From RYN-230 sp963760405 (GTDB taxonomy: Bacteria > Actinomycetota > Actinomycetes > Streptosporangiales > Streptosporangiaceae): 64,000 nt of DNA. The first letter of the stretch is position 1. The number at the start of each line of letters is the position of its first letter. A program made the position numbers and the translations under genes. The notes beneath the pieces are model-generated. The model worked only from the letters and a program-made list of their open reading frames with translations. It had not been told where the DNA came from and ran no database searches. Positions 33,642-42,982 of the stretch are shown one piece after another. The stretch is from assembly GCA_963760405.1 (NCBI GenBank), contig CAVXCV010000002.1, forward strand, positions 744,001 to 808,000, given 5' to 3'.

Positions 33642-35222
33642 TCACGCTGGACGCGCGGGCTTCCGCGCCTCGGCGGCCTGGGACTGCTCTGGCCGACCGT
33701 TCTCGGCCGTCTGAGACGGCTGGGCCGCCTGAGACGGCTGGGGCGGCTGAGACGCTTGGGGCGTCTGAGACACCTGGGCCGCCTGGGCCGCTTGGGGCGG
33801 CTGAGACGGCTGGGGTGGCTGGGGCGATTGTGGTGACCCGCCGGCCCGCCGCACCCGCCGCACCCGCCGCACCCGCGCACCCGCCGCAGCAGTGTCTGCC
33901 GCCGGAGCCGAGGGCGGAGCCGAGGGCGGGGCCGCCGCCAGAGCCGCCGACGGCGCCGGGTCGACCCGGACCCGGGCGATGCGCCGGCCATCCATCTGCA
34001 GCACGGTCAGGGTGTGCCCGGACACCTGCACCGACTCATGACCGGCCGGCAGCTGGCCGAGCACGGCCAGCATGTACCCGGCCACGGTCTCGTACGGCCC
34101 CTCCGGCAGCTCGATCCCGGTCTGCTCGGCGAACTCGTCCAGGTTCAGCAGCCCGTCGACCTCGATCGCGCCGCCGCGAAGCTGTCTCGGCCGGCCCTCA
34201 TCCACGTCGTACTCGTCCTGGATGTCACCGATCAGCTCCTCGACCAGGTCCTCCAGCGTGACGATGCCGGCGGTCCCGCCGTACTCGTCCATCACCACGG
34301 CCAGGTGCGCCCGCTCCCGGCGCATCTCGGACAGCGCGGACAGCACGGTCTTGCTGATCGGCAGGAACTTGACCGGGCGGCGGATCTCGCCGACCGTCCG
34401 GGAGGCCCCGTCCGCGCCCGGGTCGAGCAGGTCGCGGACGTGAATGAAGCCGATCACGTCGTCGTAGGACTCCTGGTAGACCGGGAACCGGGAGTACGGC
34501 TCCTCCGCCACGACGGCCGCGGCCCGGGCCAGCGAGGTGTCCGCGGCGAGGAACTCCACCTCGGTCCGGGGCACCAGCACCTCGCGGATCTGCCGCTTGC
34601 CCGCCTCGAACACCTCGCCCACGATCTGCCGCTCGTCGGCGCTCAGCGCCTGGTTCCCGGCTACCAGGTCGTGCAGTTCCTCCTCGGTCATCACGCCGCG
34701 GCCGACCTTAGGGTCACCGCCGAGGATCCGGACCACCAGGTTCGTGGACCGGGACAGCAGCCAGACCAGCGGCCGGGCCAGCACCGAGATCCGGTCCAGG
34801 GTCGGCGCGGCGACCAGCGCGACGCTCTCCGGCCGCTGCAGCGCGAGCCGTTTCGGCGCAAGCTCGCCGAGCACCAGGGTGAAGTAGGAGATCACGATGC
34901 TGACCACGATCAGCGACACCGCCGAGGCCACGCCGGCCGCGACGTTGTGCCGCTGCAGCGCTGACTTCAGGTGGCCAGCCAGGGTCGCCTCGCCGAACGC
35001 GCCGTTGATCAGCGTGGCCAGGGTGACGCCGATCTGCACCGCGGACAGGAACCGGTTCGGGTCCTGGGCCAGCCTGGCCGCACGCTGGCCGCGCCGCCCG
35101 TGCTGGCCCAGCGCGCGGATCTGCCCCTCGCGCAGCGAGACCAGGGCCATCTCCGCCCCGGCGAAAAACCCGCCGATGAGCACGATGAGCAGGACGACGA
35201 CAATGTCCCAGCCGACGCTCAC
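33642..35222 (-). CDS. CNNM/HlyC-CorC family membrane protein with CBS domains
   Basis: This protein of about 526 aa starts at GTG 35222 (VSVGWDIVVVLLIVLIGGFFAGAEMALVS). The frame is open 29 codons upstream without family similarity. It has an N-terminal DUF21/CNNM membrane domain, then a CBS pair (IREVLVPRTEVEFL, YDDVIGFIHVRDLL, VMDEYGGTAGIVTLEDLVEELIGDI) and a CorC/HlyC transporter-associated C-terminal domain. Family members are divalent-metal (Mg/Co) transporters or regulators. Residues after about 430 are unusual: an RVRRVRRVRR stretch, then a long Ser/Gln/Pro/Ala-rich tail with repeated SQPPQ-type words that ends KPARPA. Confidence 0.9.
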   Translation of the reverse strand: MSVGWDIVVVLLIVLIGGFFAGAEMALVSLREGQIRALGQHGRRGQRAARLAQDPNRFLSAVQIGVTLATLINGAFGEATLAGHLKSALQRHNVAAGVASAVSLIVVSIVISYFTLVLGELAPKRLALQRPESVALVAAPTLDRISVLARPLVWLLSRSTNLVVRILGGDPKVGRGVMTEEELHDLVAGNQALSADERQIVGEVFEAGKRQIREVLVPRTEVEFLAADTSLARAAAVVAEEPYSRFPVYQESYDDVIGFIHVRDLLDPGADGASRTVGEIRRPVKFLPISKTVLSALSEMRRERAHLAVVMDEYGGTAGIVTLEDLVEELIGDIQDEYDVDEGRPRQLRGGAIEVDGLLNLDEFAEQTGIELPEGPYETVAGYMLAVLGQLPAGHESVQVSGHTLTVLQMDGRRIARVRVDPAPSAALAAAPPSAPPSAPAADTAAAGARVRRVRRVRRAGGSPQSPQPPQPSQPPQAAQAAQVSQTPQASQPPQPSQAAQPSQTAENGRPEQSQAAEARKPARPA

Positions 35223-35462
35223 GTCCTGATCCCTGGCCTCCGTGGTCCCGCCGCCAGCGCCCGGTTCCCGCCCCGGACTTGAGGGGCCAGGCCTGCGGGG
35301 TGCCCGCACGGCAGGTGTGGGCTAAGTCTAAGCAGTCCGTTTGACTCCCCGTGGACTACCCGAGCAGTCTGCCTTGACTCTTCCCCGGGCCAGGCGGAGT
35401 CACGCGTTCACCGGGTGTTACCAGGGGCGTCGGTAGGAAAAGATCGCCGGGCCAGATAACGT

Positions 35463-36665
35463 ATGGGTCCCGTGGGAACTGGCGTCTGGAAAAACAGCGG
35501 CCGGCTGGCTGACGGCCGGGAAATCATCTATTTCGACGAAGCTCCCGGGCTAGACCGCGCAGCCGTGCCGGACTCCAGGGACCTGCCGCCCGAGTACCTG
35601 CGGGACACTCCGCCGCCCCGGGACGACGCCGCCGGGCTGCGCTGGGACGCGCTGCGCGGCGAATGGGTGGTGATCGCGGCCCAGCGCCAGGACCGGACCT
35701 TCCTGCCGCCGGTCAACGAGTGCCCGCTGGACCCGTCCCGGCCCGGGCGGCCGACCGAGATCCCCGCGCCCGGCTACGACGTGGTCGTGTTCGAGAACCG
35801 CTTCCCGTCGCTCCGCGGCGCAGGTCACTGGCTCCCCGATGCGGCGGACGCTGCGGCCGCCGCCGCGACCGGTCAAGGCCCGCAACGCACCCCGCACCCC
35901 GCCACGGCCCTGGAGACCGCGGGGGTGCCTGGCCGGCCCGGCTACGGGCGGTGTGAGGTGATCTGCTTCACGTCCGATCACGAGGCGTCGTTCGCCAGCC
36001 TCACCCCGGGCCGGGTCCGCACGGTGGTGGAGGTCTGGGCGGACCGGACCGAGGTACTCGGCGTCATGCCCGGGATCGAGCAGGTCTACTGCTTCGAGAA
36101 CCGCGGTGAGGAGATCGGCGTCACCCTGCACCACCCGCACGGGCAGATCTACGGGTTCCCGTTCATCACCCCGCGGACGCAGACCATGCTGGCCCAGGCG
36201 GCCGGCTACGCGGCCCGCACCGGCGGGAACCTGTTCGACGACCTGGTCGCCGGGGAGATCGCGGCCGGCACCCGGGTGGTTACCCGGAACGAGCACTGGA
36301 CCGCGTTCGTGCCCGCGGCGGCCCGGTGGCCGTACGAGGTGCTGCTCTTCCCGGCCCAGCGAGTGGCGGACATCCCGGCGCTCAGCGACCCGGCCCGGGA
36401 CGCGTTCTGCGACATCTACCTGGACGTGCTGCACCGGCTGGACGGGCTGTTCGGGGTGCCGCTGCCGTACATCGCCGCCTGGCACCAGGCCCCCGGCCGG
36501 GACGAGTTCGCCCGCCGCGAGTTCGGCCTGCACCTCCAGGTGCTGTCGGTGCGGCGGGCGCCTGGCAAGCTGAAGTACCTCGCGGGAACCGAGTCGGGCA
36601 TGGGAGTCTGGATCAACGACATCCTGCCCGAGGAAGCCGCGGACCGGCTCCGCCAGGCGGGCTGA
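35463..36665 (+). CDS. galT: Galactose-1-phosphate uridylyltransferase
   Basis: GalT exchanges UMP between UDP-glucose and galactose-1-phosphate in the Leloir pathway. The 400-aa protein shows the catalytic HPHGQ motif at residues 224-228 (nucleophile His226), FENRFPSL, and GLHLQVLSVRRAPGKLKYLAGTESGMG near the end. No ribosome-binding site precedes ATG 35463. TAACGT abuts it, so the in-frame GTG at 35472 might be the true start of a leaderless mRNA. It leads a galT-galE-galK operon. Confidence 0.95.
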   Translation: MGPVGTGVWKNSGRLADGREIIYFDEAPGLDRAAVPDSRDLPPEYLRDTPPPRDDAAGLRWDALRGEWVVIAAQRQDRTFLPPVNECPLDPSRPGRPTEIPAPGYDVVVFENRFPSLRGAGHWLPDAADAAAAAATGQGPQRTPHPATALETAGVPGRPGYGRCEVICFTSDHEASFASLTPGRVRTVVEVWADRTEVLGVMPGIEQVYCFENRGEEIGVTLHHPHGQIYGFPFITPRTQTMLAQAAGYAARTGGNLFDDLVAGEIAAGTRVVTRNEHWTAFVPAAARWPYEVLLFPAQRVADIPALSDPARDAFCDIYLDVLHRLDGLFGVPLPYIAAWHQAPGRDEFARREFGLHLQVLSVRRAPGKLKYLAGTESGMGVWINDILPEEAADRLRQAG

Positions 36666-36715
36666 GCCGCCAGCACACGAGCAAGCCAGTGCTCGGATGA
36701 GGGAGTGGAGGCCGG

Positions 36716-37690
36716 TTGAAGCTGCTCGTCACCGGGGGGGCCGGGTATATCGGCAGTGTGGTCACGGCACTGCTGCTGGCGGAGGGACACGAGGTCGTCG
36801 TCCTGGACGACCTGTCCACCGGCCACGCTGACGCGGTGCCGCCCGGAGCGGCGTTCGTCCGCGGCACCATCCGGGAGGACGCGGCCGGGCTGCTGGCCAG
36901 CGAGATCGACGCGGTGCTGCATTTCGCGGCCAAATCGCTGGTCGGCGAGTCCATGGCCGAGCCCGCGTTGTACTGGGGGCATAACCTGGGCGGGTCGCTG
37001 GCCCTGCTGGAGGCGATGCGGGCGGCCGGGACCGCCCGCATCGTGTTCTCCTCCACCGCGGCGGTCTACGGGGAGCCCGAGCAGACCCCGATCCCGGAGA
37101 CCGCGCCGACCCGGCCGACCAGCCCGTACGGCGGGTCCAAGGTAGCGGTGGACACCGCGCTCACCGAGCACGCGCGGATGCACGGCACCGGCGCGGTCAG
37201 CCTCCGCTACTTCAACGTGGCGGGCGCGCACGCCTCGCCGGGCGGCCGCTGGCTGGGCGAGCGGCACCGGCCGGAGACCCACCTGATCCCCAACATCCTG
37301 GCCGTGGCCGCCGGGCGCGGCGCGGGCAAGCTGCAGCTGTTCGGCGATGACTACCCGACCCCGGACGGGACCTGCATCCGGGACTACATTCACGTGGCCG
37401 ACCTGGCCCGGGCCCACCTGGCGGCGCTGGACGCCTGCCTGCCCAGCGAGCACCGGGTGTACAACCTGGGCAGCGAATCCGGGTTCTCGAACCGGGCCGT
37501 GCTGGCCGAGTGCCGGGAGGTGACCGGGCGGGACATCCCGGTGGAGGTCGCACCGCGGCGGCCCGGTGATCCGGCCGTGCTGGTCGCGTCCTCCGCCCGG
37601 ATCAAGGCCGATCTCGGCTGGCAGCCGGACCTGGACCTGCGCTGCATGGTCGCGGACGCGTGGGCGTTCACCCAGGCGATGGCGGCATGA
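36716..37690 (+). CDS. galE: UDP-glucose 4-epimerase
   Basis: GalE interconverts UDP-galactose and UDP-glucose. This 324-aa extended SDR has GGAGYIGS for NAD, the Ser113/Thr114 region (FSSTAAVYG), and Tyr138/Lys142 in SPYGGSK. The start is TTG 36716, supported by GGAGG four bases upstream. Its stop overlaps the galK ATG (ATGA). Confidence 0.95.
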   Translation: MKLLVTGGAGYIGSVVTALLLAEGHEVVVLDDLSTGHADAVPPGAAFVRGTIREDAAGLLASEIDAVLHFAAKSLVGESMAEPALYWGHNLGGSLALLEAMRAAGTARIVFSSTAAVYGEPEQTPIPETAPTRPTSPYGGSKVAVDTALTEHARMHGTGAVSLRYFNVAGAHASPGGRWLGERHRPETHLIPNILAVAAGRGAGKLQLFGDDYPTPDGTCIRDYIHVADLARAHLAALDACLPSEHRVYNLGSESGFSNRAVLAECREVTGRDIPVEVAPRRPGDPAVLVASSARIKADLGWQPDLDLRCMVADAWAFTQAMAA

Positions 37691-38928
37691 CCGCGCGGAC
37701 CGGGCTCAGCGGGCCAGCCGGGCCAGCCGGGCCCGCCGGGCCCGCCCGGCTGGCTCAGCTGGCCAGCTGGTTCCGGGAGCGCTACGGCACCGGCCCGCTG
37801 GGGATCTGGCACGCGCCGGGCCGGGCGAACCTGATCGGTGAGCACACCGACTACAACGAGGGCTTCGTGCTGCCGTTCGCGCTGGACCGGGGCACTTATG
37901 CGGCGGTCGCGCCGGGCGCGGGCGGGGTGCTGGAGCTGTGCTCCCGGCAGGCCGCGGGCGGCACCGTGCGGCTCCGCCTGGACGAGCTGGCCAGCGCGGC
38001 ACCGGGCGGCACCGGGCGGGCGGACCCGGGACCGGGCGGCGGGGCGGTTTCCGGCTGGGCCGCGTACCCGGCCGGGGTGGCCTGGGCGCTGCGCACGGCC
38101 GGCTACCCGGTGTCCGGCGCCCGGGTCGCCATCGATTCCGACCTGCCGCAGGGCGCGGGCCTGTCCTCGTCCGCCTCGCTGGAGTGCGTGGTCGCCCTGG
38201 CCCTGACCCAGCTGCAGGGCATCGACATCGCCCGGCCGCAGCTGGCCGCGCTCGCCCGCCGGGCCGAGAACGATTTCGTCGGAGTGCCGTCCGGGATCAT
38301 GGACCAGTCCGCGTCCCTGCTCTGCCAGGCCGACCACGCCCTGCTGCTGGACTGCTGCAGCGGGGAGAGCGACGCGGTGCCGCTCGACCCGGCCGCCTCC
38401 GGCCTGGTCCTGCTGCTCATCGACACCCGGGCGCGGCACCAGCTGACCGACAGCGGGTACGCGTCCCGGCACCTGGAATGTGAGGAGGCCGCACGGGAGC
38501 TGGGCGTCGGGTCGCTGCGCGACATCCCGGACGCGGCCGCGCTGGCCGGGCTGACCGATCCGGTGCTGCACCGCCGGGCCCGGCATGTGGTCACCGAGAA
38601 TCAGCGGGTGCTGGCCGTTGCGGCCATGCTGCGGGCCGGCCACGTGCCGGAGGTGGGCCGGCTGCTGAACGAGTCGCACGCGTCGCTGCGCGACGACTTC
38701 GAGATTTCCTGGCCCGAAGCGGACGTCGCGGTGGACGCGGCCACGGCGGCGGGCGCGCTGGGCGCCCGGATGATGGGTGGCGGCTTCGGCGGCTCGGTCA
38801 TCATGCTGGCGCCCGCGGACACCACCGGGGTCCGCGCCGCGGTGCGGGCCGCCTTTGCCCGCCGGGACTGGCCCGAGCCCGCGTTCCTCAGCGCCCCGCC
38901 CTCCCCCAGTGCCCGCCGCCTCCGGTGA
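37687..38928 (+). CDS. galK: Galactokinase
   Basis: This 413-aa GHMP kinase phosphorylates galactose. It has the galactose-binding signature GRANLIGEHTDYNEGFVLPFAL, the ATP loop PQGAGLSSSASLE, catalytic Asp in GVPSGIMDQSASL, and MMGGGFGGSVI. The N-terminus has a short GPAGPAGPAGPARLAQLA repeat stretch before the fold starts. Translation is coupled to galE. Confidence 0.95.
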   Translation: MTARTGLSGPAGPAGPAGPARLAQLASWFRERYGTGPLGIWHAPGRANLIGEHTDYNEGFVLPFALDRGTYAAVAPGAGGVLELCSRQAAGGTVRLRLDELASAAPGGTGRADPGPGGGAVSGWAAYPAGVAWALRTAGYPVSGARVAIDSDLPQGAGLSSSASLECVVALALTQLQGIDIARPQLAALARRAENDFVGVPSGIMDQSASLLCQADHALLLDCCSGESDAVPLDPAASGLVLLLIDTRARHQLTDSGYASRHLECEEAARELGVGSLRDIPDAAALAGLTDPVLHRRARHVVTENQRVLAVAAMLRAGHVPEVGRLLNESHASLRDDFEISWPEADVAVDAATAAGALGARMMGGGFGGSVIMLAPADTTGVRAAVRAAFARRDWPEPAFLSAPPSPSARRLR

Positions 38929-38950
38929 TCCCCGCCCGCGCCAAGGCATC

Positions 38951-39000
38951 CATGATCATGGGCAATCGATGCCAGAGCGCACCCAGTTCCCATGATCACG
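38951..39000 (+). repeat. Possible diverged copy 3 of the dispersed element
   Basis: tgatcatgg at 38953 and catgatcacg at 38991 are 38 bases apart, with cagttcc just before the second. In copies 1 and 2 the same two words flank about 36 bases and ttccagt or tgccagt. The long terminal inverted repeats are missing here, so membership is tentative. Confidence 0.4.
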
Positions 39001-39025
39001 ACAGTCAGATGGGGAGGAGCGGCAG

Positions 39026-40225
39026 ATGTCAGTAGCCGAGGACGCGGCCCAGATCGCGGGAGAGCTGACCCGGCTGCGCCGGGAGATCCACCAGGACCCG
39101 GAGATCGGGCTCGATCTGCCGCGGACGCAGGCGCGGGTGCTCGCCGCGCTGGACGGGCTGCCGCTGGAGATCACCCTGGGCCGGGCGCTCAGCTCGGTCA
39201 CCGCGGTGCTGCGCGGCGCGCGGCCCGGCCCGGCCGTGCTGCTCCGCGGCGACATGGACGCGCTGCCGGTGACCGAGCGGACCGGGCTGGACTACGCCTC
39301 GGCGGTGCCCGGGGTGATGCACGCCTGCGGGCATGACCTGCACACCGCCATGCTGGTGGGCGCGGCCCGGCTGCTCGCGGCCCGCCGCCAGCAGCTCACC
39401 GGGGACGTGATCTTCATGTTCCAGCCCGGTGAGGAAGGCCATCACGGCGCCGAGCACATGATCGCCGAGGGGGTGCTGGACGCGGCCGGCCAGCGGCCCG
39501 CCGCCGCCTACGCCCTGCATGTCGCGTCCGCCCAGCTCCCGCTGGGTGTCGTCGCCGCCCGGCCCGGCCCGATGATGGCGGCGGCCGACATCCTGGATGT
39601 CACCGTGCGCGGGCGCGGCGGGCACGCCTCGGTGCCGCACCTCACGCTGGACCCGGTGCCGGCCGCGTGTGAGCTGGTGCTCGCCCTGCAGACGCTGGTG
39701 ACCAGGAAGTTCAACGTGTTCGACCCGGTGGTGATCACGGTGGGCAGCTTCCACGCGGGCACCACCGACAACGTGATCCCGGACGAGGCGCACTTCCTGG
39801 CCACGGTCCGGTCGTTCTCGGCCCAGGCCCGGGACCAGGTGCGGGCGGCCAGCCTGCACCTGGTGCACAGCATCGCCGCCGGGCACGGGCTGCAGGCGGC
39901 CGCGGAGTACCTGGACGGCTACCCGGTGACGGTCAACGACCCGGGCCAGGTCACGCTGGCCCGGCAGGCCGCGGCCGGGCTGTTCGGGGACAGCCGGGTG
40001 ATCGCGCAGCCCTACCCGCTGGCCGGGTCGGAGGACTTCTCGTTCGTGCTGGAGGAGGTGCCGGGGGCGTTCGTGATGCTGGGCGCGTGCCCGCCCGGCG
40101 CCGACCCGGCCACGGCGCCGTACAACCACGCCGCCGACGCGGTGTTCGACGACGCGGTCCTGCCGGACGGCGCCGCCCTCCTCACCGAACTGGCCGCGCG
40201 CCGCCTCACCGCCCCGCCGGATTAG
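39026..40225 (+). CDS. M20D-family amidohydrolase (aminoacylase/carboxypeptidase type)
   Basis: This 399-aa dinuclear metallohydrolase begins IAGELTRLRREIHQDPEIGLDLPRTQ and has RGDMDALPV, HACGHDLHTAML, FQPGEEGHHGAEHMI and a dimerisation domain (GRGGHASVPHLTLDPV). It ends with the PLAGSEDFSFVLEEVPG metal region. Homologues hydrolyse N-acyl amino acids, hippurate or indole-acetyl conjugates. The substrate is unknown. GGGGAGGAG precedes the ATG. A perfect 18-bp hairpin follows. Confidence 0.93.
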   Translation: MSVAEDAAQIAGELTRLRREIHQDPEIGLDLPRTQARVLAALDGLPLEITLGRALSSVTAVLRGARPGPAVLLRGDMDALPVTERTGLDYASAVPGVMHACGHDLHTAMLVGAARLLAARRQQLTGDVIFMFQPGEEGHHGAEHMIAEGVLDAAGQRPAAAYALHVASAQLPLGVVAARPGPMMAAADILDVTVRGRGGHASVPHLTLDPVPAACELVLALQTLVTRKFNVFDPVVITVGSFHAGTTDNVIPDEAHFLATVRSFSAQARDQVRAASLHLVHSIAAGHGLQAAAEYLDGYPVTVNDPGQVTLARQAAAGLFGDSRVIAQPYPLAGSEDFSFVLEEVPGAFVMLGACPPGADPATAPYNHAADAVFDDAVLPDGAALLTELAARRLTAPPD

Positions 40226-40234
40226 CCGGATAAA

Positions 40235-40276
40235 CAGTTCGGGTCCTTGCCCCCGGGAGGGCAAGGACCCGAACTG
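40235..40276. terminator. Bidirectional terminator, perfect 18-bp stem
   Basis: cagttcgggtccttgccc pairs fully with gggcaaggacccgaactg around a 6-nt loop. It lies between the convergent amidohydrolase and malate dehydrogenase stops. Confidence 0.9.
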
Positions 40277-40293
40277 CTGGTTGGCGCCGGCGA

Positions 40294-41250
40294 TCAGAGG
40301 CTGGCGACGTCCGCCTGCTTGGCCCGGACCGCCGCGGCCGCCTCGCGCAGCGCGGCCAGTTCCGTGCCGGTCAGGTCGCGCTGCACCACCGAGCGCACCC
40401 CGGACGCGCCGATCTCGGCTTCGACGCCCAGGTAGACCCCGGAGATGCCGTACTCGCCGTCCACCCAGGCGCACACCGGCATGACCCGGCCGGAGTCCTC
40501 AGCGACGGCCCGGGCCATCCGGGCCGCGGCAGCGGACGGGGCGTAGTACGCCGACCCCGTCTTGAGCAGGCCCACGATCTCGGCGCCGCCGTTGCGGGTC
40601 CGGGTGACCAGGCTGTCGATGTCGCCGGCGCTGAGCAGGCTGGCCAGCGGCTGGCTGTCCACGGTGCAGGCCGACGGCACCGGGACCATGGTGTCGCCGT
40701 GCGAGCCGAGGGTCAGCGTGCGCACCGACCCCACCGGGACGCCCAGCTTCTCCGCCACGAAGTAGCTGAACCGGGCGGTGTCCAGCATGCCCGCCTGGCC
40801 CAGCACCCGGCTGGTCGGGAAGCCGGTGGCCTTGGCGGCCAGCGCGGTCATCTCGTCCAGCGGGTTGGACACCACGATCAGCACGGCGTCCGGGGCGTGC
40901 TTGACCACGTTCTCGGCCACCGAGCGGACGATCTTGGCGTTGACCCCGATCAGGTCCATCCGGCTCATCCCGGGCTTGCGCGGCAGGCCGGCCGTGATGA
41001 CCACGATCGAGGAACCAGCGATCACCTCGTACCCTTCACCGCCGGGGGCAGTCGTCTGGCCGGTGACCAGGGTTTCGAAGCCCTCGATTGGCCGTGACTG
41101 GTTCATGTCCAGGGCCAGCCCCTCCGGCTTGCCCTCGACGATGTCGGTGAGCACGACTTCGTTGAAGATGTCATACTCGGCCAGCCGCTGCGCGGTGGTC
41201 GAGCCGTAGAAGCCCGCCCCGACGACGGTGACCTTACCCGTGCGGGTCAT
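40294..41250 (-). CDS. mdh: Malate dehydrogenase (LDH-like type)
   Basis: This 318-aa NAD-dependent enzyme of the TCA cycle has VTVVGAGFYGSTTAQRL at the dinucleotide site, the substrate-loop arginines in AGLPRKPGMSRMDLI, SNPLDEMT, and catalytic His in LGSHGDTMVP. AGGGAG lies upstream of the ATG. The gene follows icd by 16 bases and probably shares a transcript with citrate synthase, DUF3017 and icd. Confidence 0.96.
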   Translation of the reverse strand: MTRTGKVTVVGAGFYGSTTAQRLAEYDIFNEVVLTDIVEGKPEGLALDMNQSRPIEGFETLVTGQTTAPGGEGYEVIAGSSIVVITAGLPRKPGMSRMDLIGVNAKIVRSVAENVVKHAPDAVLIVVSNPLDEMTALAAKATGFPTSRVLGQAGMLDTARFSYFVAEKLGVPVGSVRTLTLGSHGDTMVPVPSACTVDSQPLASLLSAGDIDSLVTRTRNGGAEIVGLLKTGSAYYAPSAAAARMARAVAEDSGRVMPVCAWVDGEYGISGVYLGVEAEIGASGVRSVVQRDLTGTELAALREAAAAVRAKQADVASL

Positions 41251-41266
41251 GTCTGCGCGTCTCCCT

Positions 41267-42485
41267 TCACGCCATCGCCGCAGCGAGGTTCTCGCTGAGC
41301 GCCTTGAGGAACTCCTCGGTGGTCAGAAACGGCGTCTCGGGGCCGACCAGCAGGGCCAGGTCCTTGGTCATCTTGCCGTCCTGCACGGTCTGCACGCACA
41401 CCCGCTCCAGCGTCTCGGCGAACCGGGTGACCTCGGGGGTGCTGTCCAGCATGCCCCGGTGGGCCAGGCCCCGGGTCCAGGCGAAGATCGACGCGATCGG
41501 GTTGGTGGAGGTCAGCCTGCCCTGCTGGTGCTGACGGTAGTGCCGGGTGACCGTGCCGTGCGCGGCCTCGGCCTCGACCGTCTGCCCGTCCGGGGTCATC
41601 AGCACGCTGGTCATCAGGCCGAGTGAGCCGTACCCCTGCGCGACGACGTCCGATTCCACGTCGCCGTCGTAGTTCTTGCAGGCCCAGACGACGCCACCGT
41701 GGCCCTTGATCACCTGGGCGACCATGTCGTCGATCAGCCGGTGCTCGTAGGTCAGGCCCGCCGCCTCGAAGTCGCCCTTGAACTCCGCCTCGTAGATCTC
41801 CTGGAACAGGTCCTTGAACCGGCCGTCGTAGGCCTTGAGGATGGTGTTCTTGGTCGAACAGGTAGAGCGGGTAGTCGCGGTTCAGCGCGTAGCGCATGGT
41901 GGCCCGGGCAAAATCACGGATGGAATCGTCGAAGTTGTACATGCCCATGGCGATGCCGCCGCCGGGGAACTTGGCCACCTCCAGGTCCAGCGACGCCATC
42001 CCGTCGCCGTCGGGCTGGTAGGAGATGGTCACCGTGCCGGGGCCGGGGACCACGAAGTCGGTGGCGCGGTACTGGTCCCCGTGCGCGTGCCGGCCGATGA
42101 TGATCGGCTCGGTCCAGCCGGGCACGAACCGGGGCACGCTGGAGATCACGATGGGCTCACGGAACACCACCCCGCCGAGGATGTTACGGATCGTGCCGTT
42201 GGGCGAGCGCCACATCTTCTTCAGGCCGAACTCGGTGACCCGGTCCTCATCCGGGGTGATCGTCGCGCATTTGACGCCGACCCCGTACTGCTTGATGGCG
42301 TTCGCCGCGTCCACGGTCACCTGGTCATCCGTGGCGTCGCGGTTCTGCACCGACAAGTCGTAGTACTTCAGGTCGATATCCAGGTACGGCAGGATCAGCT
42401 GGTCCTTGATGTACCGCCAGATGATCCGGGTCATCTCGTCACCGTCGATCTCGACGACGGGATTGGCTACCTTGATCTTGGGCAT
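41267..42485 (-). pseudogene. icd: NADP-dependent isocitrate dehydrogenase, frameshifted by one extra base
   Basis: From MPKIKVANPVVEIDGDEMTRI to RDYPLYL the sequence reads as a eukaryotic-type NADP isocitrate dehydrogenase (GWTEPIIIGRHAHGDQYRATDF present). At 41857-41858 the plus strand has tggtcgaaca where tggtcgaca is needed. Removing one A restores LSTKNTILKAYDGRFKDLF and then VAQVIKGHGGVVWACKNYDGDVESD through to ENLAAAMA and stop. The repaired product is 405 aa, a normal length. Both halves are fully conserved in character and codon use, so a sequencing error is at least as likely as real loss. If real, the TCA cycle would lack this enzyme unless another copy exists. Confidence 0.9.
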
Positions 42486-42592
42486 GCCGCCGACTTCCCT
42501 TCCCTTACGGCGCATAGCTGTTTGCTGTGCTGTTGGTGGCCGCCAGCCAGCCGCCACGGCCCTGGTCCGGCCCGCTGGCCACGACCTGTTGG

Positions 42593-42982
42593 TCACGACG
42601 GAGTCGGCAGCACGAGGCCAGCGACCAGCAGGCCGACAGCCAGCATGGACAGCGCCGTCACATCGATGAACCGCCGCCTGCTGGCGAGCATGCCTGCCCG
42701 CTGTGCTGGCAGCACAATCCTGACCGCCACGGCGACGAACAGCGCAGCAGCCACAGTCAACGTACCCGCCCGGGCCGACTGCGAGCCCAGCAAGATCCAG
42801 GCCACCCCGCCCAGGACCCCGGCCAGCACGATCGCATACGGCAGCTGGGCCGTCAGCGGCCCCCCGGCCAGCCCGCCGGCCCGGGGGCGGCCCCGGGCTG
42901 CCGGGCGGCCGCCTGCCGCCGGGCCCGCCGCGGCGCGTCCGTCATCGCTGGGCCAGCGGGGTCCAGGTGAGGTTCTGCTCAC
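42593..42982 (-). CDS. DUF3017 small membrane protein
   Basis: The protein is up to 129 aa, with a Gly/Ala/Pro/Arg-rich N-terminus and then three hydrophobic segments (PYAIVLAGVLGGVAWILLG, RAGTLTVAAALFVAVAVRIVLP, DVTALSMLAVGLLVAGLVLP). The pattern RAGTL...VRIVLP...AGMLASRRRFIDV matches the DUF3017 proteins that sit near mdh in Streptomyces. The GTG at 42982 overlaps the end of citrate synthase by 41 bases. A downstream start is possible. Function unknown, but the association with mdh and TCA genes is recurrent. Confidence 0.75.
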   Translation of the reverse strand: MSRTSPGPRWPSDDGRAAAGPAAGGRPAARGRPRAGGLAGGPLTAQLPYAIVLAGVLGGVAWILLGSQSARAGTLTVAAALFVAVAVRIVLPAQRAGMLASRRRFIDVTALSMLAVGLLVAGLVLPTPS

